A stretch of DNA of 64,000 nt from Maribacter zhoushanensis (GTDB lineage Bacteria; Bacteroidota; Bacteroidia; Flavobacteriales; Flavobacteriaceae), in the NCBI RefSeq assembly GCF_029350975.1, contig NZ_JARKMR010000001.1:186001-250000 (forward strand), written 5' to 3'. The first letter of the stretch is position 1. Every line of letters begins with the position of its first letter. The translations under genes and the position numbers were made by a program. Under the pieces are notes generated by a model. It was not told the origin of the DNA. It searched no databases and saw only the letters and a list, made by a program, of their open reading frames with translations. Below are positions 19,828-29,112 of this stretch, piece by piece.

Positions 19828-20999
19828 AAAAAATTGCTGTCATAACAGGTACTAGGGCAGAGTACGGCCTATTAAAGCCGTTGATTAAAGCCATTGATGA
19901 CGCTAAAGTTTTACAGCTTCAACTTTTTGTTACCGGCATGCATTTAATGTCAGAATTCGGAAATACGTATTTACAAATAGAAAAAGACGGGTTTACCATA
20001 GATGCAAAAGTTGAGGATGGTTTAAAAGGGGATAGTGCTTTGGATATCTCAAAAGCGGTAGGTACGGCTACAATAGGTTTTGCAGAAACTTTTAGCGAAT
20101 TTAACCCTGACATGATCGTAGTTTTAGGTGACCGAAGTGAAATACTTGCTGCAGCTACGGCCGCAGTGATCAGTAACATTCCTGTAGCTCATATTCATGG
20201 CGGTGAAACAACAGAAGGGGCTTATGACGAGTTTATTAGACATGCAATTACTAAAATGAGTCATTTGCACTTTGCAAGTTGCGAGGTATATAGAAATAGA
20301 ATCATACAATTAGGGGAACAGCCCTACACTGTATTTAATGTTGGCGCAATAGGTATAGATAGTATAAAAAACCTTCAGTTGTTAGATAAAAAATCTTTTG
20401 AAGAATCTATTGCTACAAAACTCAATAAAAAATCCGTATTAATTACTTTTCATCCTGTTACTATGGAGAATTGTACTGCAGAGGTACAGTTTCAAGAATT
20501 ATTGTCCGCTTTAGATAAAATGAAAAATACGACATTAATTTTTACAAAACCCAATTCGGATAAAGGCGGTAAAGCGATTATTGATATGATTGATGCCTAT
20601 GTAGAAAATAATACCACAAAAGCAATTAGCTTTACATCGTTGGGTCAACTTAGATACCTTTCAGCATTAAAATATGTAGACTTTGTAATCGGTAATTCGT
20701 CAAGTGGAATTCTAGAAGTTCCATATTTTCATATTCCTACTATCAATATTGGAGATAGACAAAAAGGTCGCGTAGCCCCAATGAGTGTTATACATTGTGC
20801 ACCAAATGAGCAAGAAATTACATCGGCTATTATAAAAACAACAAATATTAATTTCTTGGATGAAATTTCAGAACAAGAACTGTTATTTGGTAATGGGGAT
20901 GCAACAGATAAGATAATGAACCAACTAACGACATTCAATAATAAAAATCTTAAAAAGTCATTTTACGATTTAAAACCAACATGTTTTGAGAAACTATAA
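19824..20999 (+). CDS. legG: hydrolysing NDP-sugar 2-epimerase (NeuC/LegG)
   Basis: 391 residues of the UDP-GlcNAc 2-epimerase superfamily, hydrolysing subgroup. Recognisable segments are ITGTRAEYGLL at the N-terminus, VLGDRSE, HIHGGETTEGAYDEFIRHAITKMSHLHF in the centre (quoted here in parts: HGGETTEGAYDE, RHAITKMSHLHF) and the late GNSSSGILE nucleotide-binding loop. It removes the nucleotide and inverts C2 to give the free sugar for LegI. It overlaps legI by 4 bases (ATGA) and the next gene by 14. Confidence 0.86.
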   Translation: MKKIAVITGTRAEYGLLKPLIKAIDDAKVLQLQLFVTGMHLMSEFGNTYLQIEKDGFTIDAKVEDGLKGDSALDISKAVGTATIGFAETFSEFNPDMIVVLGDRSEILAAATAAVISNIPVAHIHGGETTEGAYDEFIRHAITKMSHLHFASCEVYRNRIIQLGEQPYTVFNVGAIGIDSIKNLQLLDKKSFEESIATKLNKKSVLITFHPVTMENCTAEVQFQELLSALDKMKNTTLIFTKPNSDKGGKAIIDMIDAYVENNTTKAISFTSLGQLRYLSALKYVDFVIGNSSSGILEVPYFHIPTINIGDRQKGRVAPMSVIHCAPNEQEITSAIIKTTNINFLDEISEQELLFGNGDATDKIMNQLTTFNNKNLKKSFYDLKPTCFEKL

Positions 21000-22032
21000 A
21001 GACCATTTACTGCTTACAGAAAGCACCATCAGGGAAGCCTTGATAAAGTTACAAGATTTAGCAAAAGATGCTATTTTATTCGTTGTTGATGATGAAGATA
21101 AACTTTTGGGTTCGCTCACTGATGGCGATATTAGAAGGGGATTAATAGATGGTGTTGAAGTTACAGATAACGTTAATAAAATTATTCAGCCCAATCCAAA
21201 ATTTATCAGAAAAGGTGAAAAGAATCTAGAGAAAATAATTGAATATAGAGAAGGTAATTATAGAATTTTACCCGTTTTGGACGATAATAACATCGTAGTA
21301 ACCGTTATTAACTTTAGATTAATACGATCTTATTTGCCTGTTGATGCCGTAATTATGGCCGGAGGTAAAGGAACGCGGTTAAGACCTTTAACCGAGCATA
21401 CGCCAAAACCTTTGTTAAAAGTTGGCTCTAAACCTATTATGGAGCATAATTTAGATAGACTTGCGTTATACGGAATAGATGATTTTTGGATATCGGTAAA
21501 ATATCTAGGAGAGCAAATTGAAGATTATTTTGGAAACGGAAGTCAAAAAAATATTAATTTAAGTTATGTATGGGAAGACAAACCTTTAGGAACCATTGGG
21601 GCGGTATCTAAAATAGATGATTTTTCACATGATTATGTTCTGCTTACAAATTCTGATCTTTTGACCAATTTAGATTACGAGCATTTTTTCTTGGATTTTA
21701 AGAACAATGATGCAGATTTGGCAGTAGTTACAATTCCCTATCAAGTTAACATTCCTTATGCCGTATTAGAAACAAATAATGGTCATGTAGTAAATTTTAA
21801 AGAGAAACCTACTTACACTTATTATTCTAATGGAGGTATATATCTTATTAAAAAATCGGCGTTAAAGTATCTTCCTAAAGAAAGCTTTTTCAATGCTACC
21901 GATTTAATGGAAAAATTAATTGAAGATAGTAAAAAAGTTGTTTCTTATCCATTATCCGGTTACTGGTTAGATGTAGGCAAACATGAAGATTTTGAAAAAG
22001 CGCAAAGAGATATTGAACAAATTAAATTTTAA
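20986..22032 (+). CDS. ptmE: CBS-domain nucleotidyltransferase (PtmE-type, probable GlcN-1-P guanylyltransferase)
   Basis: 348 residues. Residues about 10-115 are a CBS pair (LFVVDDEDKLLGSLTDGDIRR; quoted: LGSLTDGDIRRG). Residues 120-345 are a nucleotidyltransferase with GGKGTRLRPLT at 126-136 and the late YWLDVGKHEDFEKA. This domain order is that of Campylobacter PtmE, which makes GDP-glucosamine as the activated precursor in CMP-legionaminate synthesis. The presence of this gene therefore hints at the GDP-linked route. The start is TTG at 20986, overlapping legG by 14 bases; no in-frame ATG preserves the N-terminal NYKDHLL motif. Confidence 0.8.
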   Translation: MRNYKDHLLLTESTIREALIKLQDLAKDAILFVVDDEDKLLGSLTDGDIRRGLIDGVEVTDNVNKIIQPNPKFIRKGEKNLEKIIEYREGNYRILPVLDDNNIVVTVINFRLIRSYLPVDAVIMAGGKGTRLRPLTEHTPKPLLKVGSKPIMEHNLDRLALYGIDDFWISVKYLGEQIEDYFGNGSQKNINLSYVWEDKPLGTIGAVSKIDDFSHDYVLLTNSDLLTNLDYEHFFLDFKNNDADLAVVTIPYQVNIPYAVLETNNGHVVNFKEKPTYTYYSNGGIYLIKKSALKYLPKESFFNATDLMEKLIEDSKKVVSYPLSGYWLDVGKHEDFEKAQRDIEQIKF

Positions 22033-22749
22033 ATGAATATACTAATTACATTATGTGGAAGAGGAGGCTCTAAGGGAATACCTGGTAAAAACATTAAAAA
22101 ATTAAATGGTGTTCCTCTTTTGGCATATTCCATTAAACATGCCAAGGAATTTGCTTCACTACATGATAATGTAGATATTTTACTTTCAACTGATGATACT
22201 GCTATTAAAGAAGTAGCCTTGTCATTTGGCTTGGAAACAGATTATATTAGACCAGATTACTTGGCGAATGATACGGTTGGTAAAATTGATGTTTTAAAAG
22301 ATGCGTTAAGGTTTCAAGAAAGCAAGAATAATAAAAAATATGATATTCTATTAGATCTTGATATTACTTCTCCTTTAAGAACGCAGAAAGATCTAAATGA
22401 AGGTTTTAAAAAGCTTTTGGCCGATGGTATGGCCATAAATCTATTTTCAGTATCTAAGCCTCATAAAAATCCTTATTTCAATGTAGTGGAGGATGCTGAT
22501 AATGGGTATTGTAAATTGGTATGCCCAAGTGATACAAGATCTAGACAAACGGCACCGCAGGTTTTTGATATGAATGCCTCATTTTATTTTTATCGTAGAA
22601 CCTTTTTTGTAAACGGTTGTAAGTCGGCTATTACAGAAAGAAGTTTGTATTTTGTAATGGACCATATATGTTTTGACCTAGACGAGCCTCTAGATTTTGA
22701 TATGATGGAATATCTTTTGGCAAATGATAAACTAGGAATGAATTTATGA
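22033..22749 (+). CDS. legF: CMP-legionaminic acid synthetase (acylneuraminate cytidylyltransferase family)
   Basis: 238 residues of the NeuA/PtmB family. The N-terminal CTP-binding signature GRGGSKGIPGKNIK lies at residues 9-22, followed by GVPLLAYSI; the metal-binding LDLDITSPLRT and the substrate loop RQTAPQVFDMNASFY are present. It activates the nine-carbon sugar acid with CTP for transfer. The start follows the preceding stop directly, and the stop overlaps the next start (ATGA). Confidence 0.88.
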   Translation: MNILITLCGRGGSKGIPGKNIKKLNGVPLLAYSIKHAKEFASLHDNVDILLSTDDTAIKEVALSFGLETDYIRPDYLANDTVGKIDVLKDALRFQESKNNKKYDILLDLDITSPLRTQKDLNEGFKKLLADGMAINLFSVSKPHKNPYFNVVEDADNGYCKLVCPSDTRSRQTAPQVFDMNASFYFYRRTFFVNGCKSAITERSLYFVMDHICFDLDEPLDFDMMEYLLANDKLGMNL

Positions 22750-23657
22750 AAGTATTGATTGTAGGTCTTGGTTCTATTGCTTTAAAACATATTGCGGCTT
22801 TAAGGAAAATTGATCCTAATGTTGAATTGTATGCTATACGATCTTCATTAAAAGCAGATGAAAAGAAGGGGATCATCAATATATTCTCATTTAATGATTT
22901 AGATTATATTGAAATTGATTTTGCCATAATATCTAATCCTACATCGATACATAAAGAAACAATTGAACACTTAATACCTAAAAAAATACCCTTATTTATT
23001 GAAAAACCGCTTTTTTCTTCATTGGGGAACAAGGCAGTATTACAAAAAATTGATAGCAATAATATTATTACCTACGTGGCGTGTAACCTTAGGTTTTTAG
23101 ATTGTATAAAATTTGCTAAAAAGTACATTCAAAGAAAAAGAATTAATGAAGTAAATGTTTATTGCGGATCTTATTTACCAGATTGGAGACCGGGTATAGA
23201 TTATAAAACTACCTATAGTGCAAATAGAAAATTAGGGGGAGGGGTACATATAGATTTAATCCATGAAATAGATTATGCCTATTGGTTATTTGGCAAACCC
23301 CAAGAAGTACATAAGGTTTTTTCAAGTAAATCTTCTTTGAATATTGATGCTTATGATTATGCAAATTATATGTTAGGGTATACAACATTCAATGCTAACA
23401 TAGTTCTAAACTATTTTAGAAGAGACCCTAAAAGAACTCTTGAAATTGTTTGTGATGATCATACAATAACAATTGATATTCTAGAAAATACGGTTTATCA
23501 AAATAAGGAGATTATTTTCACTTCCAAGAAAACAATAATGGATACCTACGAAGATCAATTACGGTTTTTTATTCATGAGGTCGTTGCAAAAGACAATAAG
23601 TTTAATACAGCTAATGAAGCTTACGAAATATTAGAAATATGCTTGCAGAACGATTAA
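22746..23657 (+). CDS. Gfo/Idh/MocA family oxidoreductase (PtmF-like)
   Basis: 303 residues with an N-terminal NAD(P)-binding domain ([17 protein letters not shown]) and the conserved FIEKPLFSS segment (EKP motif) at about residues 85-93. The C-terminal dehydrogenase fold holds [20 protein letters not shown], quoted in parts as [11 protein letters not shown] and DYAYWLFG, with the usual catalytic-site histidine. It sits between legF and an SDR gene, matching the oxidoreductase set ptmF/ptmA that accompanies legionaminate genes in Campylobacter. The exact step is inferred to be in precursor supply or late modification; the substrate is not readable from sequence. Confidence 0.75.
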   Translation: MKVLIVGLGSIALKHIAALRKIDPNVELYAIRSSLKADEKKGIINIFSFNDLDYIEIDFAIISNPTSIHKETIEHLIPKKIPLFIEKPLFSSLGNKAVLQKIDSNNIITYVACNLRFLDCIKFAKKYIQRKRINEVNVYCGSYLPDWRPGIDYKTTYSANRKLGGGVHIDLIHEIDYAYWLFGKPQEVHKVFSSKSSLNIDAYDYANYMLGYTTFNANIVLNYFRRDPKRTLEIVCDDHTITIDILENTVYQNKEIIFTSKKTIMDTYEDQLRFFIHEVVAKDNKFNTANEAYEILEICLQND

Positions 23658-24385
23658 AAAACAAAGTAATTATTGTTACCGGTGGTAGTGGTCTAATAGG
23701 CAAACCAACATTAGAGCTTTTAAGGAAAAGTCAAGCTATTGTGATCAATGCGGATATCAATGCAAATACGAATATTGAAATTGGCGATTATAATTGCGAC
23801 GTTACTTCTGAAGATTCTATAAGGGATTTGGTAGCACAAGTGTATACCAAGTATGGTAGAATAGATGGTTTGGTAAACAATGCTTATCCGAGAACAAAGG
23901 ACTGGGGCAATAAATTTGAAGATGTACCTTTAGAGTCATGGCGAAAGAATGTAGATATGCAGATGAATAGCGTATTTTTTTTATGCCAGTGTGTTTTAGA
24001 GGTAATGAAACAACAACGATCGGGCTCTATCGTAAATATCGCTTCAATATATGGTGTTGTCGGTAATGATTTTACTATTTATGAAGGGTATGGCGGCACT
24101 TCACCTGCTGCTTATGCCGCTATAAAAGGAGGAGTCATTAATTTTAGTAGATATTTAGCTTCTTACTATGGCAAATATAATATTAGGGTAAATTGTGTTT
24201 CACCTGGCGGAATTAAAGATGCTCAGCACCCTTCGTTTATAGAGCGGTATGAAGATAAATCACCATTGAAAAGATTGGGCCGACCAGAAGAAATAGCTCC
24301 AGCAATTGCTTTTTTATTGTCGGAGGACGCCTCATTCATTACCGGTCATAATTTAATGGTAGATGGCGGGTGGACGGCAATATAA
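23639..24385 (+). CDS. ptmA: short-chain dehydrogenase (PtmA-like)
   Basis: 248 residues, a classical SDR. Cofactor motif TGGSGLIG (14-21), NNAY in the NNAG position (80-83), catalytic S136, Y159 and K163 (AAYAAIKGG), and the C-terminal [13 protein letters not shown]. It overlaps the preceding oxidoreductase gene by 19 bases. PtmA-type SDRs occur with PtmE/PtmF in legionaminate loci, and the same trio is present here. It is the last gene of the module; a 42-base spacer precedes the unrelated lipoprotein gene. Confidence 0.78.
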   Translation: MLAERLKNKVIIVTGGSGLIGKPTLELLRKSQAIVINADINANTNIEIGDYNCDVTSEDSIRDLVAQVYTKYGRIDGLVNNAYPRTKDWGNKFEDVPLESWRKNVDMQMNSVFFLCQCVLEVMKQQRSGSIVNIASIYGVVGNDFTIYEGYGGTSPAAYAAIKGGVINFSRYLASYYGKYNIRVNCVSPGGIKDAQHPSFIERYEDKSPLKRLGRPEEIAPAIAFLLSEDASFITGHNLMVDGGWTAI

Positions 24386-24427
24386 TATCTAAGATGCTCT
24401 TGTGTTAAAAATATACGGACAGTATTT

Positions 24428-25738
24428 ATGAGAACTAACATTTTTTTAGTTTCAATAATTTTATTTACACTTTTCAATAGCTGTAATACAGATGATGTAA
24501 TTGAAGAAACTGAAGAGATATGCCCTAGAAATGTTGATATTGGTCTGGAGGCTTTATCTCCTTACAGCGCCACTATTAAGTGGTTAGAAACACAGGGTTT
24601 CGCCTCAAATTATGAATATGGTGAGAAAGGCTTTGTGTTGGGCACTGGTGTTAAAGGGAATACATCTGATGAGAATGTTGAACTAAAAGATTTGAAACCA
24701 AATACGGAATATGATTTTTACCTGCAATCTATTTGTACGGCCGAAATTGTTGGAGAATTCATCACGAACCCTTACACGTTTACTACACTTACTTGTTATG
24801 AGCTAAATGCTGATAATTTAGGTTTCATAGGTTATGTTGAAAATGGTGATTTTAATTCTTTTTGGATTCCGAACAGAAATGCAGAAGAGTGGCAAGTTGC
24901 CATGTTGGTCAACGACAATAGAAACCCTACCGAAGCACAGATATATACCGTTGAGCCCAATGTTAATCGTTTTAATTTTCCAGATATTGAACCAAATGTT
25001 GAGTATACTTTTTTTGTACGGGGAAAATGTAACGATGTCTACGGTGAATGGGTTACAAAAAACATAAATACTGGTGATGAAAATTTAACTTCGCCTTGTA
25101 AAGCAGTTGTAAGTAATGTGTATGATGATGGTTATAACATCAATTTTTACGTAAATACTCTTTCAAGTTACGTTGTAGAAGTAGTAGAAGAAAATACAGA
25201 AAAAGAGACTGGTTTAACGTTTGAAGGTTATTTTGATTTAAATAAACGCACCTTCCATAATGAATACTCAGATTATGTAAAAGCAGATACTAATTATGAC
25301 ATTTTTGTTAGGGTGGCTTGTGGTTCTTCTTTTTCAGAATACGCAAAGGTCCTAACCTATCGTTCTCCAATCGCCAATGTGGTATTCATTACAGAGAGTA
25401 GTGTTGTTGACGATCAACTACAACTAAGCTGGCCAGATTATCATTATGGGTTCAATTATGAATACTGTCAATCTTATGATCAGGTAATTTACGAAATTGA
25501 ATATGGTCAGCAGGGTTTTATAGAAGGCGAAGGAGTTTTGATTGAAATAACGAATCCAACAAGCAGTGGGGCGTCATTCTCTTATAATTTGCCATTAAGT
25601 AACTTTGAATCTGGTAATACGTATGAATTCTCAATTCGTTCTGTTGTAAATGGTAAAAGTAGAAGTGGATGGAATTCTTTGAATAGCGGAGCCTGCAACC
25701 GGACCAACAAAGATCGTCACACTTTTACAATGCCTTAG
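24428..25738 (+). CDS. fibronectin type III-like lipoprotein
   Basis: 436 residues. A lipoprotein signal with lipobox LFNSC places C19 as the lipidated residue. The mature part shows about four FN3-like modules (roughly 34-115, 118-212, 218-310, 314-434), recognised by the paired patterns TIKW..EYG and LKPNTEYDFYLQS, then IEPNVEYTFFVRG, then ADTNYDIFVRVACG, then SGNTYEFSIRSV. Several cysteines occur at similar places in each module and may form disulfides. It is an outer-membrane or surface protein of unknown function in the middle of a glycan synthesis locus. It could bind or retain the polymer, or be the passenger of an insertion; neither is shown. Confidence 0.75.
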   Translation: MRTNIFLVSIILFTLFNSCNTDDVIEETEEICPRNVDIGLEALSPYSATIKWLETQGFASNYEYGEKGFVLGTGVKGNTSDENVELKDLKPNTEYDFYLQSICTAEIVGEFITNPYTFTTLTCYELNADNLGFIGYVENGDFNSFWIPNRNAEEWQVAMLVNDNRNPTEAQIYTVEPNVNRFNFPDIEPNVEYTFFVRGKCNDVYGEWVTKNINTGDENLTSPCKAVVSNVYDDGYNINFYVNTLSSYVVEVVEENTEKETGLTFEGYFDLNKRTFHNEYSDYVKADTNYDIFVRVACGSSFSEYAKVLTYRSPIANVVFITESSVVDDQLQLSWPDYHYGFNYEYCQSYDQVIYEIEYGQQGFIEGEGVLIEITNPTSSGASFSYNLPLSNFESGNTYEFSIRSVVNGKSRSGWNSLNSGACNRTNKDRHTFTMP

Positions 25739-25800
25739 ATTGCCATTTGTAGTCTTGGTTTCAGTATTTTTACATAAATATTGAATACTTTTCTAATTTC

Positions 25801-26379
25801 ATGTCTTCTAAAAAACAGTTACTTAAAATTGTAATTCCCATACTCTTGTTGGTAATACTTGCATTACAGATTAATAAGAGGAATACACAATTAAAACTTT
25901 TGAAGCAAAAAGAACAAGCGATTCTAAATGCTAATTCTAACTATGCAAAATTATTAAGTCAACGTAGTATTTATAGAGATAGTGTTTACAAAATATTTGT
26001 TGCCAATTTTGATGGAAAAAAAGAAATAGTTTTTCTTAAAAAAGGTACATTGACCAATATGCAACAAGAAAGTAAGTTCTTTGTTCATTTGTACCCTAAA
26101 AATCAAAAAAAATTGTTGGGTAAGGCTAATCATAATCCTATTAATTTTGACAGCAACTTTACATCGTTTGATTATGAAGGTCAATTATATCATGTTGCAC
26201 ATACTGAACTACCTGATTATGTAATTGAAAAACTTAACTTAGGGCAATATGGTTTTCGTGGAGATAATTCAATAAACTATAAAATTCAAAAATTAATTAT
26301 AGGTACAGAAATTGCCAGGGTCCTAAAAGAAAATAAAGAGGAGATGAATATTTTTGAATACTTGCAGGAAACATTTTAA
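25801..26379 (+). CDS. hypothetical membrane-anchored protein in the glycan locus
   Basis: 192 residues that I do not recognise. One membrane helix at about 8-24, then a short coiled-coil-like basic/acidic stretch (26-45) and a soluble domain of about 140 residues rich in lysine and asparagine, predicted to lie outside the cytoplasm. The segments FFVHLYPKNQ and GQYGFRGDNS look like a folded beta domain. It is 62 bases after the lipoprotein gene and 2 bases before the acyltransferase gene, so it is co-transcribed with the latter. Confidence 0.6.
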   Translation: MSSKKQLLKIVIPILLLVILALQINKRNTQLKLLKQKEQAILNANSNYAKLLSQRSIYRDSVYKIFVANFDGKKEIVFLKKGTLTNMQQESKFFVHLYPKNQKKLLGKANHNPINFDSNFTSFDYEGQLYHVAHTELPDYVIEKLNLGQYGFRGDNSINYKIQKLIIGTEIARVLKENKEEMNIFEYLQETF

Positions 26380-26381
26380 TT

Positions 26382-26930
26382 ATGATTGGTTTTTTAAATA
26401 AAAGAAGGTTTGACAAAAAGGCAGATCGCCTTGGACCAGATTGTCCATTTACACATTGGAGACTATTTTTCAAGAAAACCTCTCGTAAATTATGCGAAAA
26501 GAAATTTGGTCATTTTGGCGTTGGGTCAGAATTTAGACCATATGCATTTGCAATTAATTGTTCAAAAATTAGCATTGGCGATAAAGTGGTTATTAGGCCT
26601 GGTAGCATGTTATTTGCTGATATACGTGAACCGGAAAAGGGAAAAATTATAATTGAAGACCATGTTTTAATTGGTTCAGGAGTACATATTTATGTATCTA
26701 ATCATAAGTACGGAGCATTAAATACAACAATTATGGATCAAGGTCATTTTAATGCAGAGAATACAATTTTAAAAAAAGGTTGTTGGGTAGGCGCTAATGC
26801 AATTTTATTACCAGGTGTAACAATAGGTCATAATTCCATTGTAGGTGCAGGTAGTATAGTTACCAAAGATGTTCCCGATAATGTTGTGGTTGCCGGTAAT
26901 CCTGCAAAAGTTTTAAAAGTCATTAGTTGA
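26382..26930 (+). CDS. hexapeptide-repeat acyltransferase (maltose/NodL O-acetyltransferase type)
   Basis: 182 residues forming a left-handed beta-helix enzyme. The active-site histidine is in SNHKYG, and the repeats ILKKGCWVGANAILLPGVTIG (quoted: CWVGANAILLPGVTIG) and NSIVGAGSIVTKDVPDN end in VVAGNPAKVLK. The N-terminal part (PDCPFTHWRLFFKK-like) is typical of sugar O-acetyltransferases in polysaccharide loci. It probably acetylates a sugar of the repeat unit. Its TGA overlaps the TTG start of the flippase gene (TTGA). Confidence 0.82.
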   Translation: MIGFLNKRRFDKKADRLGPDCPFTHWRLFFKKTSRKLCEKKFGHFGVGSEFRPYAFAINCSKISIGDKVVIRPGSMLFADIREPEKGKIIIEDHVLIGSGVHIYVSNHKYGALNTTIMDQGHFNAENTILKKGCWVGANAILLPGVTIGHNSIVGAGSIVTKDVPDNVVVAGNPAKVLKVIS

Positions 26931-28168
26931 AAAATAGTTTAGAAAGTTTATTTACAAGGGGTATTTCAATTGCTTCTAAGTTTTTGTTACTTGGTTATTT
27001 AGCTAAAAACCTTAGTCTAGATGATTATGGTAGTTTTCAATTAATTAGTTATTTCGTACTAATATCCACTACTATTTTTGGATTGGAATATTATAATATA
27101 ACCAATAGAAATATAGCACAAGCGACAGAGAAAAAACAAATTTATAACGAACATTTTTCGTTTTTTGTCACAATTGCGCCATTTGTTTTAATTGCACAAG
27201 TACTCTTGTTTTTAATAGTTTTTCCAAATGAATTGATAACATCGGTAAATGTAGTGTTAGTTCTAGTGATTGGACTTTGTGATTATTTTTCACAAGAGGT
27301 CTACAGGTATTTGATGATAAATAAATCTTTTAGAAAAGGTAACATACAGCTTATTTATAAAAGTTTACTTTTTGTTGTTTTGATTGTTATATATAACGTT
27401 TTTTTTGAAGCATTGATTTTTGAAATAGTTCTATGGATAATGCTAGTTTCTTACATTTTGTTATTTATTATAGCTTACAAGGGCTTTGTTAGAACTTTGC
27501 ACACGTTTAAAAGTTCTATGTTTAGAAGAATGTCATCAGAAGAGCTGAAATTAAGTTTAAAGGCTATATTGCCTTTTGTTGTATTGATAATATTTTTAAA
27601 AGGAATTGAATTCTCTGATAAATTTATAATAGGTAAGGTACTTAGTCTTGAGGATACAGGAATCTATTCTTTCCTTTTTTCAATAGCTTCAGTAATACAT
27701 ATTTTTATTGTAAGTGGTTTTTACATTATCTACCTGCCGCAATTAATTCAAAGTTTTGCGGACAATAAAAAGAGCTTTATTTCTGAATTAAAAAAGTTTG
27801 GTCTGTTGACATTAGTATCAAGTATTACTTTAGCAATAGTAATTCCGTTGATCAGTCCTTTTATTTTTAGTTTAATAGATAAAGAAGCCTTTATAGTTCA
27901 TATAGATTTATTGTACATATTCCTTTTGGGATTTGTTTTTAATAATTTGTCATTGATACCCCATTTGTTTTTGTATGTTAGTCATGATGAAAGGGCTATT
28001 ACAGTCATTATGGCCGTTTCATTTATAATAAATTTAGGTCTTAACCTCATTCTAATTCCTAAATTTGGAATTTTAGGGGCTGCATACAGTTTTATGGTTA
28101 CCTATTTTACAGTTCTACTATTAAAATTATTAAGAGCACAATTTAAATGGAGGGAAATAAAGGTTTAA
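26927..28168 (+). CDS. wzx: Wzx-type polysaccharide flippase
   Basis: 413 residues, nearly all hydrophobic, with about 12 membrane helices and the MATE/Wzx opening GISIASKFLLLGYLAKNLSL, then DDYGSFQLI. It would move the lipid-linked repeat unit across the inner membrane. The start is TTG at 26927, overlapping the previous stop; no ATG lies before the conserved N-terminal segment. The local sequence is visibly richer in A and T than the rfb genes. Overlaps the next gene by 22 bases. Confidence 0.82.
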   Translation: MKNSLESLFTRGISIASKFLLLGYLAKNLSLDDYGSFQLISYFVLISTTIFGLEYYNITNRNIAQATEKKQIYNEHFSFFVTIAPFVLIAQVLLFLIVFPNELITSVNVVLVLVIGLCDYFSQEVYRYLMINKSFRKGNIQLIYKSLLFVVLIVIYNVFFEALIFEIVLWIMLVSYILLFIIAYKGFVRTLHTFKSSMFRRMSSEELKLSLKAILPFVVLIIFLKGIEFSDKFIIGKVLSLEDTGIYSFLFSIASVIHIFIVSGFYIIYLPQLIQSFADNKKSFISELKKFGLLTLVSSITLAIVIPLISPFIFSLIDKEAFIVHIDLLYIFLLGFVFNNLSLIPHLFLYVSHDERAITVIMAVSFIINLGLNLILIPKFGILGAAYSFMVTYFTVLLLKLLRAQFKWREIKV

Positions 28169-29112
28169 TAATCTTTGAAAAAGCAATGAATAAACGTTTC
28201 ATGGATATGGCAAATATTCATGGTTTAGAGGTTTTTAAGGCCAATTTGGAAAATAATTTTGATGGCAACCCAATAAAAAATATTTGCAAAAGATTATTAT
28301 CCAAAAAGAGTCTCTTAAAAACCATAGCTGAAATAGAAGCTTTTATTATAGAAAACAAGCTTGAAACTGTTTATTTTTCATCATCAGAAGGTTTTATAAG
28401 CCATAATATAATACGTCATTTAAAAACTAAATTACCTGACATTTACTATATAGCCCTACAACATGGTGTATTTCCTCTAAAGTTTTCTAAAAGTAAGGAA
28501 GTAGCTAGAGTAATAATTAACAGTTTTTCGAAGGCGATTTTTGGAGTATATGCTATAGGCGCCGGTTTTGGTGGTATTTTATTGAATTCATATTATGTAT
28601 ATTCTTTTAGGGAAAAGAATTTTTTAATTAAATATAAAAAGTGGCAATACAATCAGGTTGATGCTAAATTAGATTTTATCAAGGCAGATTTATTGTCTCT
28701 TTACAATAATAGTGAAGTAGAACAAGATTCAGAAACAGCTATTTTTTTAATGCAATGTTTACATCTAGCAGGGTTATGTTCAGCTGAAGAAGAAATTAAG
28801 TATACCAATGTTATTATTAAATATTTATCTGATAAATATAAAAACGTGTTAATAAAACTTCATCCGGCTTGCATTAATCAGTTAGATACTATCAATTTAC
28901 CAAGAAATGTTATTGTGGTAAAGGACATGATAGATGGCTTTGAAAAATCTAAACACGCTTATAGCTTTTTTTCGACGGCATTAATAGATGCAAAAATTTT
29001 TAATCTTAAAACGATCGGTATAAAAATTAAAGGTATTAACATTGATGATGAAATTTATAAAAACTTTGATTTAACACTTGATTTTGAAGACATTCTCATT
29101 AGCCAAGTTTAG
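28147..29112 (+). CDS. GT-B glycosyltransferase, candidate legionaminic acid transferase
   Basis: 321 residues. No clear family name can be assigned by eye, but the pattern matches bacterial nonulosonate transferases (GT38/GT52/GT80-like) and related CDP-glycerol-type enzymes: an acidic SSEG at 79-82 in the place of the (D/E)(D/E)G motif, QHG at 105-107, the HP motif at 239-240 (IKLHPAC), and SFFSTALID at 273-281 in the place of the S/T motif. In sialyltransferases the HP histidine contacts CMP. The locus makes CMP-legionaminate and no other gene looks like its transferase, so this is the best candidate. It overlaps wzx and the next gene. Confidence 0.6.
   Translation: MEGNKGLIIFEKAMNKRFMDMANIHGLEVFKANLENNFDGNPIKNICKRLLSKKSLLKTIAEIEAFIIENKLETVYFSSSEGFISHNIIRHLKTKLPDIYYIALQHGVFPLKFSKSKEVARVIINSFSKAIFGVYAIGAGFGGILLNSYYVYSFREKNFLIKYKKWQYNQVDAKLDFIKADLLSLYNNSEVEQDSETAIFLMQCLHLAGLCSAEEEIKYTNVIIKYLSDKYKNVLIKLHPACINQLDTINLPRNVIVVKDMIDGFEKSKHAYSFFSTALIDAKIFNLKTIGIKIKGINIDDEIYKNFDLTLDFEDILISQV

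Noticed and set aside
18823-20999. Sialic acid (Neu5Ac) rather than legionaminic acid synthesis
   Set aside because: NeuB and NeuC homologues alone would allow it, but a 4,6-dehydratase, aminotransferase, N-acetyltransferase and PtmE in the same run fit the diacetamido (legionaminate) route.
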